From Caprimulgus europaeus (lineage: Eukaryota > Chordata > Aves > Caprimulgiformes > Caprimulgidae): a DNA stretch of 64,000 bases. The stretch spans positions 115,160,246 through 115,224,245 of the forward strand of contig OU015523.1 in assembly GCA_907165065.1 (NCBI GenBank), written 5' to 3'. Of this stretch, positions 62,345 to 64,000 are shown piece after piece. The translations under genes and the position numbers were made by a program. Numbering within the stretch: the stretch's first letter is position 1; each line of letters starts with the position of its first letter. A model generated the notes under the pieces. That model had not been told where the DNA came from. It worked only from the letters and a program-made list of their open reading frames with translations, and searched no databases.

Positions 62345-64000
62345 CCTACTGTAAGACCTTACAAACAGAGGCTGTGTTTAACCTGAATAAACCCTCCAAA
62401 ACACAACTTCACCTCCTTGCTCTGTTATTGATTTTTAAGTAGCATTTTCTATGAAAGAGGTAATCAGAAACTGAGCAAAAGGACAAAAGATATTCTACAT
62501 TGACTCTGGAGATCACTAGGGCAATCTGGCACTAAGGGTGGAGATTCAGGAAGGCATTTTGGAAGTGCTGCAGAAGAAAAATCCTACAGTAACCTTTAAT
62601 GACCTCTATGCTCAGTCAAAGAAAAAGAGTTAGGTTTGGGTTTCCTCCCCTCCCCCATGGTGGAGAATAAAAAAGGAATTTCAGGAAGAGATAATATACA
62701 AGCTGATTGCAGCAACTTGCAAATGAAATAGCAGGGGGTGTATGGGAATAGATACCAATTTCCATTCCAACCAGAATGGAAGTTTCTATATTAGAGGGTA
62801 TTATTTCTGAGCAGTCAGCATGGAAAGAGAAGCTGATGCAATAAAACACATGAAATTTCTAAGTGATCCGGACCAGAAAGAGAGAAGGAAAGTAACTGAG
62901 GCTGCAGCCTTGCTAAATACTAAGATGGGGGGGATATGGAGAAGAAGCTGCCAAGGCAGTCGCTGAACAACGCACTTCAGAGATAAGAGGCAGCAGCCAT
63001 TCTTCGAAGCAATCGTAGCTGCCAAGAGCTACAGAGAAAAGAGTGAATTGAAGGGGAAAGAGGGGTCAACTGCAGTGAATACAAAAACAAGTTAAGGCCA
63101 AGGACAGGCATGACGCTTTGGGATTTGGCCAGGAGGTGATAATTTGTGGGTTTAGTCAACTGCAATCTCAGTGGAGTAGAGAGGGCAGAAACTCAATGAG
63201 AAAAGAGAGAGTTGGCAGCGGGAAGATGAAGGCAGCCAGGATACAGAGCAGGAATAAGGAGCTTGGGTAGGATAGAAAAGGAGAAGGGGCATCTGGCAGC
63301 AGGAGATATGCTTAGAGAATTGTGGGTTTTTCCCAGTCCAGGGACTCTAAGGCGGATCTGAAAGTTGAAGTGATGCCAAGAGAGAAAACAGGGTTAAGTG
63401 AGGTGGCAAGAACAGCAACAACTGAAGAAGGTCACAAGGGATTGAAAGAGAAGCTCAAGAGAGCAAGTCAAGAGTGCGAAAAATGAGGTTCATCCATCAC
63501 AGGGCTCACATGAAAGAGCAAAGAAAGATAATTTCCATCCCAAAACATTGTCAGTCACTACTCCTCGGCCAGGGGGAAGAGCTGTGCCCTCCTACTGCAT
63601 CTTCCTCAGCTGCTCCTCTGAGGCACCACTCTGTATCAGCAGCTTGAGAAAATGCTTTCCAGAATTTCTCAAAGAGCAACGGCATCCTTTCACGTCTTCT
63701 GTTTTAAAAATTGGAACTTGATTTATACAGCATCTAGGTTAAACAAGGTACAGCATATTCTCTGTCTGGCTATAAGAAGCAATGACTCTGACTTGCTGCC
63801 ATCTGTACTTACTACACTGACAGAGGAACACCACGTACCAGTCCCAAGAAGTCTATTTGCCTGAATTTCCATTAAGACTATGGCAATAACCTCTAAGCAA
63901 ATGTTGCATGAAATCATAATGCCATTCACACCGATGCTAAATCTCTCACAGCCTCTGAAAAAAATCCAGATCTCACCCTCTCGTTTCAAAAGTCTCCTGT

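Larger units (their letters stand above)
42954..64000 (-). other. FAT3: FAT3 intron upstream of the cadherin exon (partial)
   Basis: Everything above the acceptor at 42953 is read as intron lying between this exon and the preceding exon, which is outside the window. No other cadherin-coding segment is seen on the minus strand up to 64000. This is inference from the exon and from the known very large introns of FAT3. The intron contains two LINE fragments of older type, three CR1 pieces, a duplicated segment near 60.5 and 61.8 kb and a purine-rich tract, listed separately. Confidence 0.7.
61110..64000. other. Intronic sequence, including a purine-rich tract
   Basis: No gene is recognised. A GTTT-rich low-complexity tract lies at 62278-62344. 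From about 62820 to 63490 the plus strand is strikingly rich in A and G, with many GAGAAG, GGAGAA and AAGAGA words, unlike the neighbouring intron. Confidence 0.5.

Noticed and set aside
1-64000. tRNA, rRNA, snRNA or CRISPR arrays
   Set aside because: No cloverleaf A/B-box pairs, no regular spacer-repeat arrays and no familiar small-RNA sequences were recognised by eye; a covariance search would be needed to exclude diverged small RNAs.

Overview
This window looks like intronic DNA from a large vertebrate gene in a bird. The avian signature is a set of CR1 LINE 3' ends carrying the usual tail (an ATTCTATGATTCTATG-like octamer repeat) plus two long terminal repeats (LTRs) of types I associate with avian, probably neoavian, endogenous retroviruses. 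I see no bacterial-style operons, CRISPR arrays or RNA genes.

Only one protein-coding segment can be supported: a 315-bp exon on the minus strand at 42639-42953. It has a good splice acceptor and donor, both in phase 1, and encodes 105 residues of tandem cadherin repeats. The peptide fits FAT3 better than FAT1 by remembered sequence and appears to correspond to the short exon just after the giant early FAT exon. The rest of the window is then read as the two flanking FAT3 introns: 42954-64000 upstream of the exon and 1-42638 downstream.

Layout by position. 1-2715: unique intron with a TA-rich microsatellite. 2716-3386: solo ERV LTR. About 11003-11672: second, different ERV LTR with an internal tandem array. 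16-22 kb: two CR1 3' ends on the plus strand. 26-30 kb: faint older amniote LINE fragments. 31.9-34.3 kb: three CR1 3' ends on the minus strand. 42.6-43.0 kb: the cadherin exon. 47.8-54.8 kb: an older LINE fragment, the longest CR1 copy (52953-53479) and another old LINE piece. 60-62 kb: two more CR1 pieces and a diverged duplicated segment of about 100 bp (60480-60575 and 61764-61864). 62.6-63.5 kb: a markedly purine-rich tract.

No novel gene system is visible. The best leads are the duplicated element at 60.5/61.8 kb, the internal tandem array of the second LTR, the layered LINE fragments of different ages, and a few AT-rich homeodomain-motif-rich stretches that could be intronic enhancers. 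Many short open frames occur on both strands; apart from the exon and the CR1-derived frames they look like chance.
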